Positions 24,348 to 37,004 of a DNA stretch of 64,000 nucleotides are shown here, in pieces. The stretch comes from Cryptomeria japonica (Eukaryota; Streptophyta; Pinopsida; Cupressales; Cupressaceae), in the NCBI RefSeq assembly GCF_030272615.1, contig NC_081412.1:26938501-27002500 (forward strand). Reading direction: 5' to 3'. The notes below the pieces were generated by a model. The model worked only from the letters and a program-made list of their open reading frames with translations. It had not been told where the DNA came from and ran no database searches. Every line of letters begins with the position of its first letter. Position 1 is the first letter of the stretch. A program made the translations under genes and the position numbers.

Positions 24348-27300
24348 TTAGTTACCATTCGGTGGTGGCAACTGATCAAAAATGGATTTGTACTTGGTTC
24401 GTGCTTCGGTGAGAGCGATAGAGAGTGCATCCTTTACACTGTCCATTAAAGAATTATGGACTTGAATATTAGCCAATAATGATATTAAGCCATCTAGAGT
24501 GCTTCACTCTGGTGTAGTAGACAAGTATGTGGCTCGGTTGATCTGTTCTTGGACGGATGAAACATGAGCAAGGAATAATATCTGAAGTGTCATTATGTCC
24601 ATCATGATCTTGTGTTCTTCATTTCTGAGGTCCAATTGTTGAGCCATGAGCTATTGTAGCTTTGTATAGAAATTCTGAACTGAATTGGGCTTTGTGGTCA
24701 ACTTATTTGAGAGATCGGTGATCTCTTTCTCAATTACCTCTATTTTATTTTTTATGTCTTTAATGAATAAAGAAAGTTAACAGAGTTTCTGAAATAAATA
24801 AAGAATGTGCTTGAGTTGAGGAGTCAACTCAGCAATAAATTTGATAAGTTTAACTTTGCTAATAGCTATCGCTTTCTGTACCTCTTCTATCATTTTTGCA
24901 GTGAGTTCCTTGTCTTTTAGCTTGCTCAAATATTTCGATGCATCTACTCCAGATGTCTCTATCTTTGTTAGGAGTTCATCCAGTTGAATGTGGATGGTTG
25001 CATCTATTGACACTGTAGCTTCAGGTAGCATATCTATTAAGAGTGCTTTCACCTTCTAAAGTACTTTATTCTTATTTTGAATCACCATTTGCTTCTCTTG
25101 TTCGGCCTTTGCTTTGCATAGTTCACCGAAATCAATGAGTGCTTGCCCCTTTAATTTTGATATGTCTACATTGGGCAACACTATTGGTTTTGACAAATCA
25201 ACTTTTAAACTATGTTGTTTCATCTTCTTTTCTTTACCTTTCACCGATGGAAATAAGACAATGGCTTGTGAGGCTTGATGAACCTCGGTAGGTTGCTCAG
25301 TAGAGGCAACACTTTGGTCGGTTTCTTATGCCTCTCTAGAGTCCTTTGGTGTCTCGGTACTCGGTGTCTCAGTTACAACATTTTCAGTGCTAGAAGGTGC
25401 TTGAGATGTCTGTTCTTGAGTAGTACCTTCTCCTGCTGTAGACTTGTGACTTTCGGTGTCTTGATCTATATCCTAAGGGGTTTCAGTTGAGATAGGTTGA
25501 TTGACCAGAGGATAAGGCTGAACTTGTTCCAAGACTCATTCACTGGATACAAGTTTTGCATATGCATTGCCTTCTATCATTTCTTGTTCTGGTGCCTTTG
25601 TATCCATGATATCTTCATCTATTTGAAAGGTGTCAACAAGGTCTTGCTTGGAAACATCAAGATCTTGCTCGGTGACATCAACAATTTCAACTTCAACTTG
25701 CTCACCAACATCCTTGATTTTAAAGATTTCCTACCACTTTGCTTTTGTCTCATTTTCTACTTCAATATACAGCCCATCCATCAGTTTCAAGGCTCTTTGT
25801 TTGATGAGAAACTTTGAGTTATAGGTTGTCAAATGTTCTTTTATTTCAGCTACTGACATGTCAAGAAAGAGATGTACTAGACTTCTTTCTCTGATGTGTT
25901 TCTCCGAGTCCATTGCATACTTCCACCTATTGTCAATATGTAAATATAATTTATTTGGAAGTGACTTAGATAGTTCCAATGGAGCTAATTAGAATTTTAG
26001 AAGTGTGCAGATGGCAGCTTCTTCAATTTGTCTCTTTTCATCATTATTTCTGGTTTCATACTTGACATATCTGAATGATCTGAATCCACCATATTCTTTC
26101 AGATTAGCACAAAAATTTTCAACACTATGTACATTTACCTTCTTGCTCTTGACAATCTGAAATTTGCTTGCATCCTCAGATTCGGTGTCACTAGACTCTT
26201 TTGCCAAAATGAGTCTCCAAGTAGTTTTCTTGTAAGTTTTTGTTACCTTAGGAACAATAACACTCTTTGCTTTCTTACTCGGTGAGGCTGCAGATGCTCT
26301 AGTGTTAGGTCGCTTTGCTGGTGGAGTCATTGAGGCCTTTGATGTGTCTTGTTTCTTTCTTTTCAACACTTTTCCCTTAGGCAATTTGGTGCTCAATGTT
26401 ATAGCTTCCTATTGGGCTTCAAATTCCTCTTCGGTAATGGCTAAAGTGCCTTTGACAGGTGTGGAGGAAGAGTCTTCTCTGAATTTCTCTGATAATGCCT
26501 TTATCATCTTTGTTGGCTTTCTTATAGCTTTGGGTACTACAATGCTCATTTTTACTTTTTCCTTCACTTCTTCATAGGTTCCATACCTCATCTCGGTAGC
26601 ATGTCTTGGCAATATAAGAAATGCATCAATCTGTTATTGTGTGATGTCAAGATCAATCTCGTAACCCATCGGTGACAAAGATTAAGTTCTTGGTTCCACA
26701 GCATTCACATAACAGTAATCAGTGTCAACTTCAAAACATATGTCATTTTTGTATTTCTCCACTAGTTGGGGTGGAATCCGGTACCTGTTATGCATTTTCT
26801 CTTGAAACTTACTAAAGTAATCATCCATAATATCATTAAGATTATCACCTAACTTCTTCATCAAGTCATTAATCTGATGGGTGATTGGTCGATGTAGTTC
26901 CCAAACAACTTTACAGACTGATGGAAAGAATTTTTCAAAATAGAAATACATGCATACAAGTAATGATCCAAACTTTAGTGTATTAACTGAGTTGTTCTTC
27001 TTCGGCTTCCTGATGGTGTTCAGATTCTCAAACAGGTTTTTCAGCAACACCTCACAAAGATCAATTTTCATTCCCTTTTTCATAATTTTGTATGCTAGGT
27101 CTACTGCTGCACAGGGTACATCGTTTTCCCTTGCCGATTGGAAGAAACAGTGGCCTATTACTCTAATGGAAAATTTTAGTTCTTCATCTATGACATTGTT
27201 CAATTTTAGTCCTCTGCAATCTGATTCCACTCCGGTTAAACTGATCAATTCCTTCTATGATATCATCTTTTGGGCTCGAGAATGATCATAAATAAGGTAA

Positions 27301-27710
27301 CCGATAATCAGATGAATGATTTCCTTGGTAATCTTAAATGGTTTCTCTTCTAGCCACATGAAATCATCATCAACTTTGCTTAGAACAAACCTGACCCACT
27401 GGGGTTTGAACACATGGGGATAGGTTAGGGCTTCAGTTAATCCCTTGATCTTAATGTGCTCATACTTGCTATTCAATTTACCATCTATGGATAATTCATC
27501 ATAGGTGTCTTTGATTTCAACATGACCAAGTTCTTCAACACGACATTTGCTGAAGAATCTCACATCCTCGACTAATAACACTCTATCCGGGATGAGTGAA
27601 AATACAATTTTATCATCCGATTCAGATGCAACTTTGGAAGTTAACGAGTATTTTAGTGAGGGCTTCTCAACATTCTTGACAACAATGGGATCTTGGATCT
27701 TAGGTGCCAT
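24348..27710 (-). pseudogene. ORF2 of the LTR element: 1,120-codon protein of unknown function
   Basis: I do not recognise this protein. From ATG at 27710 one frame runs 3,363 nt to TAA at 24348 without a frameshift, but with 13 internal stops. They are TAG at 27255, 26409, 25731, 25473, 25056 and 24651; TAA at 26682, 26634, 25989, 25326 and 24777; TGA at 25536 and 24504. Each could be a C-to-T change of CAG, CAA or CGA. The first 350 residues look globular (for example VRFFSKCRVEELGHVEIKD and VIGHCFFQSARENDVPCAAV). A Lys/Pro/Ser-rich basic linker follows (26260-26390), then a second globular part. Next is a long acidic Gln/Thr/Glu-rich low-complexity region (25260-25730), then a Lys/Glu/Ile-rich, probably helical C-terminus ending in LPPPNGN just before the purine tracts. 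Its place after gag, where pol is expected, suggests an accessory or capsid-related role, but that is inference. Confidence 0.8.
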
Positions 27711-28236
27711 TTGTAGATTTCAGATAAAAACTAACAAAAGATCCTTAGGGTTTCAGGATTTTCAAACAGCAGACGCTTCACATGTAGCAGATAATAATAA
27801 CTTGATAAGATCGATAAACCAACTTAACAATGCATTGAGATTGATGTAAATACCTTGAATTTGCTTTGTAGGAGATTTGATCACCTTAGATTCGCATTTC
27901 TCTGCTCTCTCAAAAACTTGGTAAGTAAAAATGACCTGCGTAAATGCTTTAAGTACATAATATGCCTTATCGGGCTCCGTGCAAGTTAGGTAAAAAACAT
28001 TAAATGCACTCGGTTCCACTAAACTTTCTTTCCTTTTTCCGCTTTAACCGAGTAACCAAACTTCCTTCATTTATCGACTTGACAAGTTTTCTGTATTGTG
28101 CTCCAAAAGACTTTCATAGAATTTCAAACTTACTAATACATCTTTAACTATGCAGATTTTAAATTAAGTACATAATAGAATAGGAATTGTTAAGATTTAA
28201 CCTTGAGAGAATGCAGTCCCTTCATACCTTTACCAA

Positions 28237-29577
28237 TTAATTTGGAATAGGTGCACCTAACTCGGTAGGTAAGGTGCTTTGTCCATTTGACACAATTTCC
28301 TTCTTTTTCCGAATCATCTGTAATTTGTCTTTTATTTCCTCAGTGCCTTTTCTAGGTTGATCTCTGCAATCTCCAGCCAAGTGTCCAACTTTGTGACAAT
28401 GAAAACATGCCATACCAAGATTTCTCCATGATCTTCGGTTGTTCATCCCAAACCTTATAAAGCAGTTGGCACTTATATGTCCATATCTTCCACAACATTC
28501 ACACCATATCCTTGTATTGTAATCCCATGGTACTGCAGAATACTATCGGTAAGGATTTGTGTGAGCTCGGTAACCTCTAGCATTTTCTCGGTGTGCAGAC
28601 CACATGTAGTTCTTTTGCTTAAACCAACACTTCTTAGTACTATGTCCATATCTATTGCAGTTTTTACAAAACCCATTGAATTTTACCTTCTGATAATTGT
28701 TAACAAACTTTGTCGTACATTAATTAGATGTGTGACCATATTTATTGTAGTTGTAACAATAACCATTGGACTTACTGACATTTGGTTGCTTACCTTTTCT
28801 GATTTGGCACATATTGGTAGTGTGACCTTCATTTCCACAGTAGTTGCAAATAGGCTTCTTTCTTTTGATTCGAGCTTGCTTTGATGATTCTCCTCTCTCG
28901 GTAGTATGAATTCCCTTCTTGGTAGAGTCTTTTCCTTTGTAACCGAGCCCTGCATCTTTGTTGGGTCTTCTTGTATTCAGTTGCTCATCCAACATCTTTG
29001 ATGCTTCATAACTCTTCTTTAGTGTTTCTTTGGATTTCTTCTCTGTTTCAAGTTCATTGGTCAACCTTGATACTTCAAGTTTCAATGCTTGATTCTCACC
29101 ATCTTTCAGATTTGCTTCATGATGTGCATAGCGTAGTTGATCTAACAGGTTTTGTTGAATTCTAGTCATCCTTGTGATTTCATCACTCTTATTAGATACT
29201 AAGACTTCAAGATGTTGTTTCTCTCTTTCTAGATCTCTTACTTTATCCTCGATTGTCCTCAATGAATCAATATTTTTAGTCATCTGTGTGCTGAAATGTT
29301 CATGTTCTCTTTTCATTGCTTTTAGTTGATCAGCCAATGCTTTGTTCTTTTCTTTCAATACTCCAATCATTTCTTCGGTCTATTCAGATATACTATTTTC
29401 AGATGATTTCTCAATTTGTTCCACTAACTCTTGAGAGTCCTGCAAATCATCAGGTAATCTTCTTCTCACTTTTAGAGATTTTTGCATTTGCCTTTGCATG
29501 TCTGCAATCACTTGATTAGCATGATCCATCTCTTCTTGCAGATACACAATCCTCCGAGATTGCTTATAGCCTTCCAT
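28237..29577 (-). pseudogene. gag-like protein with five zinc-knuckle segments (N-terminus lost)
   Basis: This is a nucleocapsid-type protein of the LTR element. It begins with a long Glu/Lys/Gln/Leu-rich, coiled-coil-like region (29570-28980). Five CCHC-type segments follow in one frame: CNYCGNEGHTTNMC, CYNYNKYGHTSN plus stop plus C (second Cys lost), CKNCNRYGHSTKKC, CECCGRYGHISANC and CFHCHKVGHLAGDC. Plant retrotransposon gags usually have one or two. In-frame stops are TAG at 29380, TAA at 28720 and TAG near 28550; no frameshift is seen. The frame extends a little above 29577 but hits the truncated LTR at 29618, so capsid and matrix parts are gone. No protease follows. Confidence 0.82.
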
Positions 29578-29617
29578 TGATAAGATCTTTCACTTTAGGC
29601 AGTTAATCCCTTTTCCA

Positions 29618-30466
29618 AGATCTACCTTGCTAAAGGATTTTCCAACACTTAATCTAAATGTTGCACCTGGTTAGAGGCTTTACAATTTATAGACTTGATT
29701 AGAGTCTTTTACCCTATAAAAGGTTTCTCTTACAACTTCAAAATATTACAATAAAATCATTACAAATATCTGCAACTTTACATCTGGAATGTTATAGCAG
29801 ATTCTATGTGCTCAAAATAAGATTACCTTGCTTATAGCATACCTCGACAACCCATATAGTAACTCGGTAAACCCTTATGTTTACTCTATTCTTTTACTGT
29901 TCTCTGAAATCCTTCTCGGTGACCTCTGTGTCTCTGTAACAGTCATAACACTTAGTACTTTCACATGTCTTGCTTTGTATATTTCTATATCTTCCTTTCT
30001 GGCATGCTACATGTATATATCTGATCTTAATCCATGTTGTATAAATAGATCTCTTATGTCAGTGATCCATTCATTGCTTCAATCTTACAAATATATTTTA
30101 TCGAATGAATAATCATGCAAAATATTTCATTGGTTAGATGACCTCAAAATCATACACAATCTTTAAGTGCAATTTCCAATGTGATAACGGTTCTATGTGC
30201 CTCGATCTTGTAACACATTTTCATATGGATGTCCAGGTGCAATGAATCTGGTAACACGTTTCACTTGGTGTATATCAACTCTGCTGCTCGGTAGACAAGG
30301 AATGATACTCAGTAGACAGCTCGGTGTATACTACACTCTAAGACTACTTTCTTCTATAACCATCTAGACTGTGCATACCGACTGAATATTTCGATAGTAG
30401 TAACCGACTAGAGTATATAGAATAACTTTGAACATAAAACTAATGCCAAATTGATAAGTAGTAACA
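29618..30466 (-). repeat. Truncated 5' LTR of the gag/ORF2 element
   Basis: It aligns end to end with 23264-24110. The 329 bp that should finish the LTR, the primer-binding site and the gag start are missing; the LTR joins gag DNA directly at AGATCT near 29618. That hexamer also occurs in the intact LTR at the matching place, so the joint may have used short homology. Confidence 0.88.
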
Positions 30467-31793
30467 ATTGAAATAGAGAGGAAAGGAAGAGAGATGGAGA
30501 AAGAGATAGTAAGATTAGAAAAGGTGAAAAAGAGAAAAGGATAGAGAGAAAATTTGCATATAACAATAATACTTTTCTATCAATACATTCATGGGATTCT
30601 CACTCATCAATACACAATATGTGATTTTCATTTATAATACATTGATCTATAAATAAAAACATTTTTTATACCGAAGGTGTTACCTATATGAGATTGAGGA
30701 GCTCACTTTGTTCATCAACGGTCCACAGTCATCAAGAGATAAAGAAAGGCAATTGTACTCTCTGTAGCCATCGATTCATTTTTTTCGGTGCATGTTACTC
30801 ATCACCTACCTTCATAGAATCAAAACTATTTTCTAAAGCATGTTATTCTAACAATATTTAATGATTTCTACTTCAAGCTACACTTATTAAGGATTTAGAG
30901 AATCCTTGTTTGACTTGATTAGACCATCACAATCACCACAAATCACAAGGCGAATTGGGACATCCTTTGGCATCACTTCCTATAGATTGGCTTAAACTAT
31001 TAAGTTGGTTCCACTTGTTTCACAATGAAAAAAAACAAAGGACCATTCAATCATGTTTTTCTTATCATATATTTAGCTTCACATTTTGTATTCTTTGCTT
31101 CAATGATGTTTTATAAAATTACAAAATTTCTATAGATATCCTTCATCCCAAATCAGTACGTTGCATTATAGGCAATAGCTTAGTTGAATGATTTCTTATT
31201 TAAATACATATTATATACTAGCTTGTTCATAGAGAAAACAAATTGATTACAATTAGGGCTTGTCATAAAATCAATAGCACCCTCTAACACAGACTTCCTA
31301 ACTGAAAATGTTGTAGGATATTGAGGGCCCAAGAAATGAAGACACAATAAGAGGTTGTAGTCCATTATTCTCTTTGACTCCAACAACTCGTAGTCAAATT
31401 GTATTTGTCTAAAACATAAGGCATATTTGATTAGTATTGTCCATTTAATAGTCCCATGGATAGATAGTGGTCTTCTTTTAAAAAACTATAATAGAATTGC
31501 AGTGGTATAATGAGATCAATTTAAATTTCAAGGGTCATTGCTTCACTCCTCAATGCTCACTATTTCTCCACTAAATCTGAAATCAAATTTTGCTTCCATA
31601 ATAATGGCAATCTCTCCGCCTCTTCTTTTTAATTTATTTTTTGTAAATGATTTCTCTTCTTCTTTTTCTTAATAATCTTTTTTCCTAGATGCTATGAAAA
31701 AACCTTACACTTGCATAAATATATCATTCATTATATTTCACAATCAAGTGATATTCATATACAAGTTTAAATTGATCTTCCATGCAAAAACTA
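30467..31793. other. Non-coding spacer
   Basis: No domain or repeat structure could be recognised. A short minus-strand frame at 31180-31386 has protein-like composition but no identifiable family and is not supported as a gene. Confidence 0.5.
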
Positions 31794-32290
31794 GGGGAAG
31801 TTTATTAATAGTAGTTACAGCTAGCTTCGCTCACCCACAGATCCTAAATGATACATCAGATTTTGATCATTTTTTTGGTTTTTTTTGTATGCAACCTAAC
31901 TGCTTATAGCTATTGTTCTAGCTTCTAAGTAGTAGTGATGCACATTTTAGGATCTATTATGTGTGCAAAGGTCAAAATTTGGTCATTTCAAAGTGCCACC
32001 AAATACATAATAAAAGATGCCGCAACAATCGTGCACTACAACCACCTAAAAGATGATCAATACTTATGCACAATTGGCCCAGTAGTTTTGTGCTATGGGT
32101 ACCAATAGTTGCACAACTCCTCCAATTAAAGTCCAAAAATTCTAACTACTAGGGATAACGTGGGTGGCTATTGGTACATGTGAAATTTATTAATGGACTT
32201 TTAGTTATCATTTTTTTAGTCTCTAAAAAGTTAGTAATTAGGGGGTTGGGTGAGCAAGGAGTGAATGGTAACTTTTTACTCAAGCAAAAT
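31794..32290 (-). mobile_element. Small TIR element D, copy D1 (diverged)
   Basis: It begins TAGGGGAAG and is similar, in inverted orientation, to the better preserved copy at 36079-36548. Shared landmarks are TATGCAACCTAACTGCTTATA, TCAAAGTG and CTATTGGTACA ... AAATTTATTAATGG. The right end is too diverged to place exactly. It is non-coding, like a MITE. Confidence 0.6.
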
Positions 32291-32704
32291 CACTATTTTC
32301 ATTAACACCAAAACGACAACTTAGAAGATTTTGACAAACAATGTAGACTCTTTGTTTAATAGACCATATCTCAAGGAGATTCTCTATCCATCCATCCCTC
32401 CGCCTGTTTCTCTCCCTCTTCCTAAACCTCTATATCTATATCTCTTTGTCTTTCCATATCTATTTCTTCATATCTCTCTATCCTTATATCTCTCCCTCTC
32501 TTTGCCTTTTTATATCGCTAAACCAATTAAATTCTTGTAGATTACAAATATATCTAAATAATAGACCAAATTTTACCCTAATTCACATTCTATACCTCAT
32601 TGACATACCCATTACACATCGAAGTGCAATTGTTATTCAATACAATTCCTATGTTACAATAACATTTCATATTTACCACCCGCTGAACTATCTTTCTTTT
32701 TATA

Positions 32705-33260
32705 ATGAAAAGGTTAAATCTTGAAAGCATATTGTTGGTCACAAGATTGGATGATGGTGACATATTTAAAGTGAATTGAATAAAATCTATAATTAAAACC
32801 ACGCTTATCTTTCTTAAATTTTGACAATCCCAAAGATGATGATGCCACATAACATTTCCACTTGGCTTTGATAGGGATGTAACGTGAAAATCCATGATTT
32901 GCTTTTTATGGGAACAAATTCAATATTAATAAAAATTACATGTTTGGGTTGTAAGGATTCATCATTCTCTCTCTCTTCAAATGTGTCATCGCCATTACAA
33001 ACTGAATTTTTTGCAGTAAACTGTTTCATGTGTATTTATGGATTTATGTAAAAAGAATTCAGGCATCTGACATGGACAGTCTATTCAAAATTCGCTAGAT
33101 TTAGTAAGGAATTTGAACAAAAACGCTTACTTTTCTGTTTTAGGACTAGTGTTTTTTGCTTTATCCAGAAGACAGAGATTTTCGAGATCGAGAAAATTTG
33201 TCGGCAATACAAATTAGAGAATTTAATCTTTTTTGGGGAGGGAGAACATCCCGGTTGTCT
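32705..33260 (+). repeat. Dispersed repeat E, copy E1
   Basis: It shares GATGTAACGTGAAAATCCATG, a CATCTGACATGGACAG block and a TATCCAGAAGACAG block with 35290-36972 and 53110-54130. The origin is unknown; it is non-coding in all three copies. Confidence 0.6.
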
Positions 33261-34766
33261 AGAAACGTAAGTTTATTTTTAACTTTTAAAATTCCAAAAG
33301 TTTCCATTAGTGTTTAAATCTTGAAATGGGTTGAGGAAAATATCATATTTCTTATTTTTAAATAATAAGCCCTCATTTTCATTATTTATATGAATATAAT
33401 TAAATATACAATATTTATTAAAAAGGTGGTGGTAAAAATAAAGTGTGTAAGACAAAGTTTTTAGTGGCAATGTCATTAAATAGTAATAATTACGAATTCA
33501 AGTATAAAAGGTCATTAAGTTTGTTCCAACTATCATGTAAATTCTAGTTATCTAGTATAGGTTTTCAACTTATAAGTGTATCATTATTATTAGTATATCC
33601 ATCGCCAACATGTTAAGTATCAGTTATGGTAGAAAAAATAGATAGATAAAAATGAGGAAGCTTGTTATTTGATAAATTAAATTCACCATGGTCATGAGGT
33701 TGACATGAAATTGAAGGTTAACAAGATAGCCCCAAGCTCAATGTTGAGATGGCTAAGAAGCATACAATCATGTCCATGAGCATTACGAGTGCTTCCAAAT
33801 TGACACTTGTGTAGGAGAAATTAACTTTTGTTAGAAGGAAAGGTCAATAGAACTTTGGCAATCATACAAGATGCATTACATAATTATCAAGAAGCACTTG
33901 TTGATGAGAAACTTCTAATGCAACTCTATTTTCTTGCACTTGTATCTATATGAGGACATTGAAACAATTAATGGTTATTAGAAAAATGCACATAACTAAT
34001 AAAACATTTAGAAAACTAGGTAGAATTTCTATCTTTCCAAATTTTAGGTAGGATTTTCCCCTTTAAAAGCATGTCAAATTAGAGGCTATTTTTTAAGAAT
34101 TCTAGATCAATCTCTAAGAAGAATCATATCCTATGAAAAAAAGTTGAAGTGTAAAGGGTTTGAAGAAATCATAAATCTAATTCCAAGTATCTTGGGCTCC
34201 AAGAAAAATTTTGACAAGAAATATTCAAATGAATCAATATAGAACCAACAAAAAACCTTAATTAAAAATGTTCTAAACAAAGTGATCAACCTTTGACTAA
34301 ACTAGGATTGACCAAATAATTTGTAATTGGTCTACCAATGACTAGTTAAATACTATAAAAGAGCCCTTTCATTAAGCTTTTCCACCATAGGAAAAAGTTG
34401 AGAGAGAAAGATATATCCTCTGCAAGGTTTGTAGTTATGAAATGATATATAAGACTATCTTATTTATGATTTTTTTGGTATAGAATATTTTAAGCATTTT
34501 TTATTTTCCATGCTATGAGATTTATACACTTAATTCTTTATTTAAAATTTGCACAAAAGTAATTTTATAAAGCATCTCAAAATAAATATAAATCACCTCC
34601 ACCTAAATGAGATAGATAATAGAATCTCGTGTCATGCCAAGTGTTAGATGAAACATTGTGCATTACATTGGCACACGTCAACTAGGTGGGTAAGAAATAA
34701 GTGAGCCTCCATTTGAATTTGCATTTTTTATTAAAGAGGATCATTTTTATAAGTGTGATAATGAGT
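33261..34766. other. AT-rich spacer without recognisable features
   Basis: No gene, RNA or repeat could be supported in this 1.5 kb stretch. Confidence 0.5.
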
Positions 34767-34838
34767 AGATCATTTTTTCAATTATATATCTAACTAAGGA
34801 CAAGATCATTTTTTCAATTATATATCTAACTAAGGACA
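34767..34838. repeat. 36-bp tandem duplication
   Basis: Two identical 36-bp units (start AGATCATTTTTTC, end AAGGACA) lie head to tail at 34767-34802 and 34803-34838. Identity indicates a recent slippage or repair event. Confidence 0.9.
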
Positions 34839-35973
34839 AGAAATTAAAAAAAATTGAGAATCAATCTTAGACATGGAAATGATTACAACATGGGAATATA
34901 TAAGATATATATTATACATTAAATTTCAAGAAACATTACACACTTTACGTGCTTTTCATTACATAATAAGATGATAATAATGGATGGACATTTCAAACCT
35001 TATTGATGTATTAAGAAAACACTATTTCTAATAGATAATTTGAATTCTATTAAAAAGGGGCCTATAATAATAACACTCCAGTTTCCCTGTATTAATATGA
35101 ACACTCACTTTTATACAACATAATTCTCATTTTCTAATGCATTAACATATAATTTAGAGTAATTTTCAATGCATGGATACAAATGTAAAATTCCATCTTT
35201 CCAGGTTAGTGACACCCACTCAACTACTTTAAAAAACTTTATTATATTTTATATTGAATTTCAATTTCAAGGAAGCAAGTCAAAAAATTGTTTATTTTTA
35301 AATGGAAAAGGTTAAATATTGAATTATAAGTTGAAAGACTTGTTCTTGGTCGTAAGCTTGGAAGATGCTGACGCATATAACAAAGATAAGAATATGCTAT
35401 AATTAAATTATATCTTTTTTTTTTTTAAATCTGATAAACTCAAAGATCATGGCATATCAAAATTATATTTGACAAACAGGCTTGGCCCTCAAATTCGAAG
35501 CTTGACAGAGATGTAACGCGAAAATCCATGATTTTTCTTTTCTATGGGGACAAACTTACTGAAAATTATTAGATCGAAAACAGGAATTATTCTGACTGGG
35601 GATGTGGTATCACCATTTTTTTCTCTGCTGCACATTAATTTTTTGGCATGAATTTCTGGTGTATGTAAGAGAATTGGTCATCTGACACGGACAGCCTTTA
35701 CGAAATTGGTCAGATTGAGTCTGTAAGAGAATAAACTACTTGCTTTTCAAATTATAATATATTTGCTATTCTTTGCTTTTTCCAGAAGACCAGCTCAGAT
35801 TATTAATGCATAAAACTATACTAGTAAAATTTAAAAACGGGGAGTTTAATTAATATGATCTCTCTAATATATACAACAGAATTCTCATTTTCTAATGCAT
35901 TAACATAATAGATTTATTAATATGATATGGTTTCCATTAAATTATACTAGTAAAATTTAAAAACGAGGAGTTT

Positions 35974-36101
35974 AATTCGTAATAGATTTTAAAAAACGTG
36001 ACCATAGTTGATTAGGGGAAGAGCATCAATAGATAACAATTCGTAATAGATTTTAAAAAACGTGACCATAGTTGATTAGGGGAAGAGCATCAATAGATAA
36101 C
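35974..36101. repeat. 64-bp tandem duplication spanning the left end of D2
   Basis: Two identical 64-bp units, 35974-36037 and 36038-36101, start AATTCGTAATAG. Each contains the insertion-site flank plus the first 23 bp of element D2, so the duplication came after the insertion. Confidence 0.9.
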
Positions 36102-36548
36102 ATAGTTCCAATAACCGTCATCTTATTGTCATGCCAACCCCCCAATAGTCATCATAGTGAAAACACCATTAATAAATTTGTTTTGTACCAATAACCGATC
36201 ATTTTTTGTAATTTTTTGTTCATAATTGATCCATTTGTGCACCACTATTGGAACATTTGTGCACCACTATTGGGACATTTGTCAACAAGTACTAGCGATT
36301 TTGAGTTGATGGTTGCTGGAACATCTCTAATTAGGTATCAGGCAACACTTTGAAATGTGTACTTTTTGAGCTTTGTGCGCATAACTGATTCCACAGCATG
36401 CATCGTTACTGCTGAGAAACCAGATCTATAGCTATAAGCAGTTAAGTTGCATACAAAAACAACTAAAAAAAAAAATCAAAATACGATGTACTGTGTAAAA
36501 TCTATAGATACGCAAAATTAGATATGACGACTACTGATGCTCTTCCCC
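36079..36548 (+). mobile_element. Small TIR element D, copy D2 (470 bp MITE)
   Basis: The ends are GGGGAAGAGCATCA and its reverse complement TGATGCTCTTCCCC, bordered by TA on both sides (36077-36078 and 36549-36550). A TA duplication is typical of Tc1/mariner-type insertion, but the superfamily is not proven. It has no coding capacity. D1 is an inverted, older relative. Confidence 0.78.
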
Positions 36549-37004
36549 TATGTAAATCAGACCACAGACCGCAAAATTCTAAACCTAGATATTCCCTAGG
36601 ATTTGTATAGGCATACCTAGCTATATCTACCAGTAAATTCAGGTTACCTAGTTCACAGCTAGATGACAGTAAACAGGAAGTTAATGCACGAGTTCCAATA
36701 AGTATTTACCTATATTTATTTGGTGTGAAAGAACAAGTGTTTAAAGCAGAGATGAAGTTGTACGTTGAAAGAATGAAATGAGATTACTCAGCTGGACAAT
36801 GTGACTTAAAAGTATTGGCTGGCAGTGGGCACGTACTTGTTTGTGTAAGGGTTATATTACACCATGCTTGTATAATTTGTCCAATCAAGAGAGATTGTCT
36901 GTATATTCAATTATAACAGCATAAGAACAATCACTATTTTCAACATATTTTTTGATTGTAACATTGGAAATTGCCGTGTAAAATGGCGGAGGACCTATTT
37001 TTAT

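Larger units (their letters stand above)
22935..30466 (-). mobile_element. LTR retrotransposon with gag and a large unknown ORF, no pol
   Basis: It is bounded by a complete 3' LTR (22935-24110, termini TGTT...AACA on either strand) and a truncated 5' LTR (29618-30466). The internal order in transcription direction is gag, a 1,120-codon ORF, then a polypurine tract. Flanking bases are GTTGA (22930-22934) and ATTGA (30467-30471), a 5-bp target duplication with one change. No protease, reverse transcriptase, RNase H or integrase motif was found, so it would depend on enzymes from another element. By eye the LTRs differ at roughly 5% of sites. Similar gag-only elements are known in plants, but this accessory ORF is unfamiliar to me. 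Confidence 0.85.
35290..36972 (+). repeat. Dispersed repeat E, copy E2, interrupted by element D2
   Basis: It matches E3 at 53110-54130 on both sides of D2: left part 35290-35990, right part from about 36551 (ACCGCAAAATTC ... GTGTGAAAGAACAAGTGTT) to 36972. A second small element (37005-37165) sits further right in the same alignment. Confidence 0.65.

Noticed and set aside
24348-27710. U-to-C RNA editing or stop-codon reassignment as an explanation for the regular stops in ORF2
   Set aside because: Such editing is known from organelles of some land plants, not nuclear transposons, and the same pattern occurs in unrelated decayed elements. Deamination is simpler.
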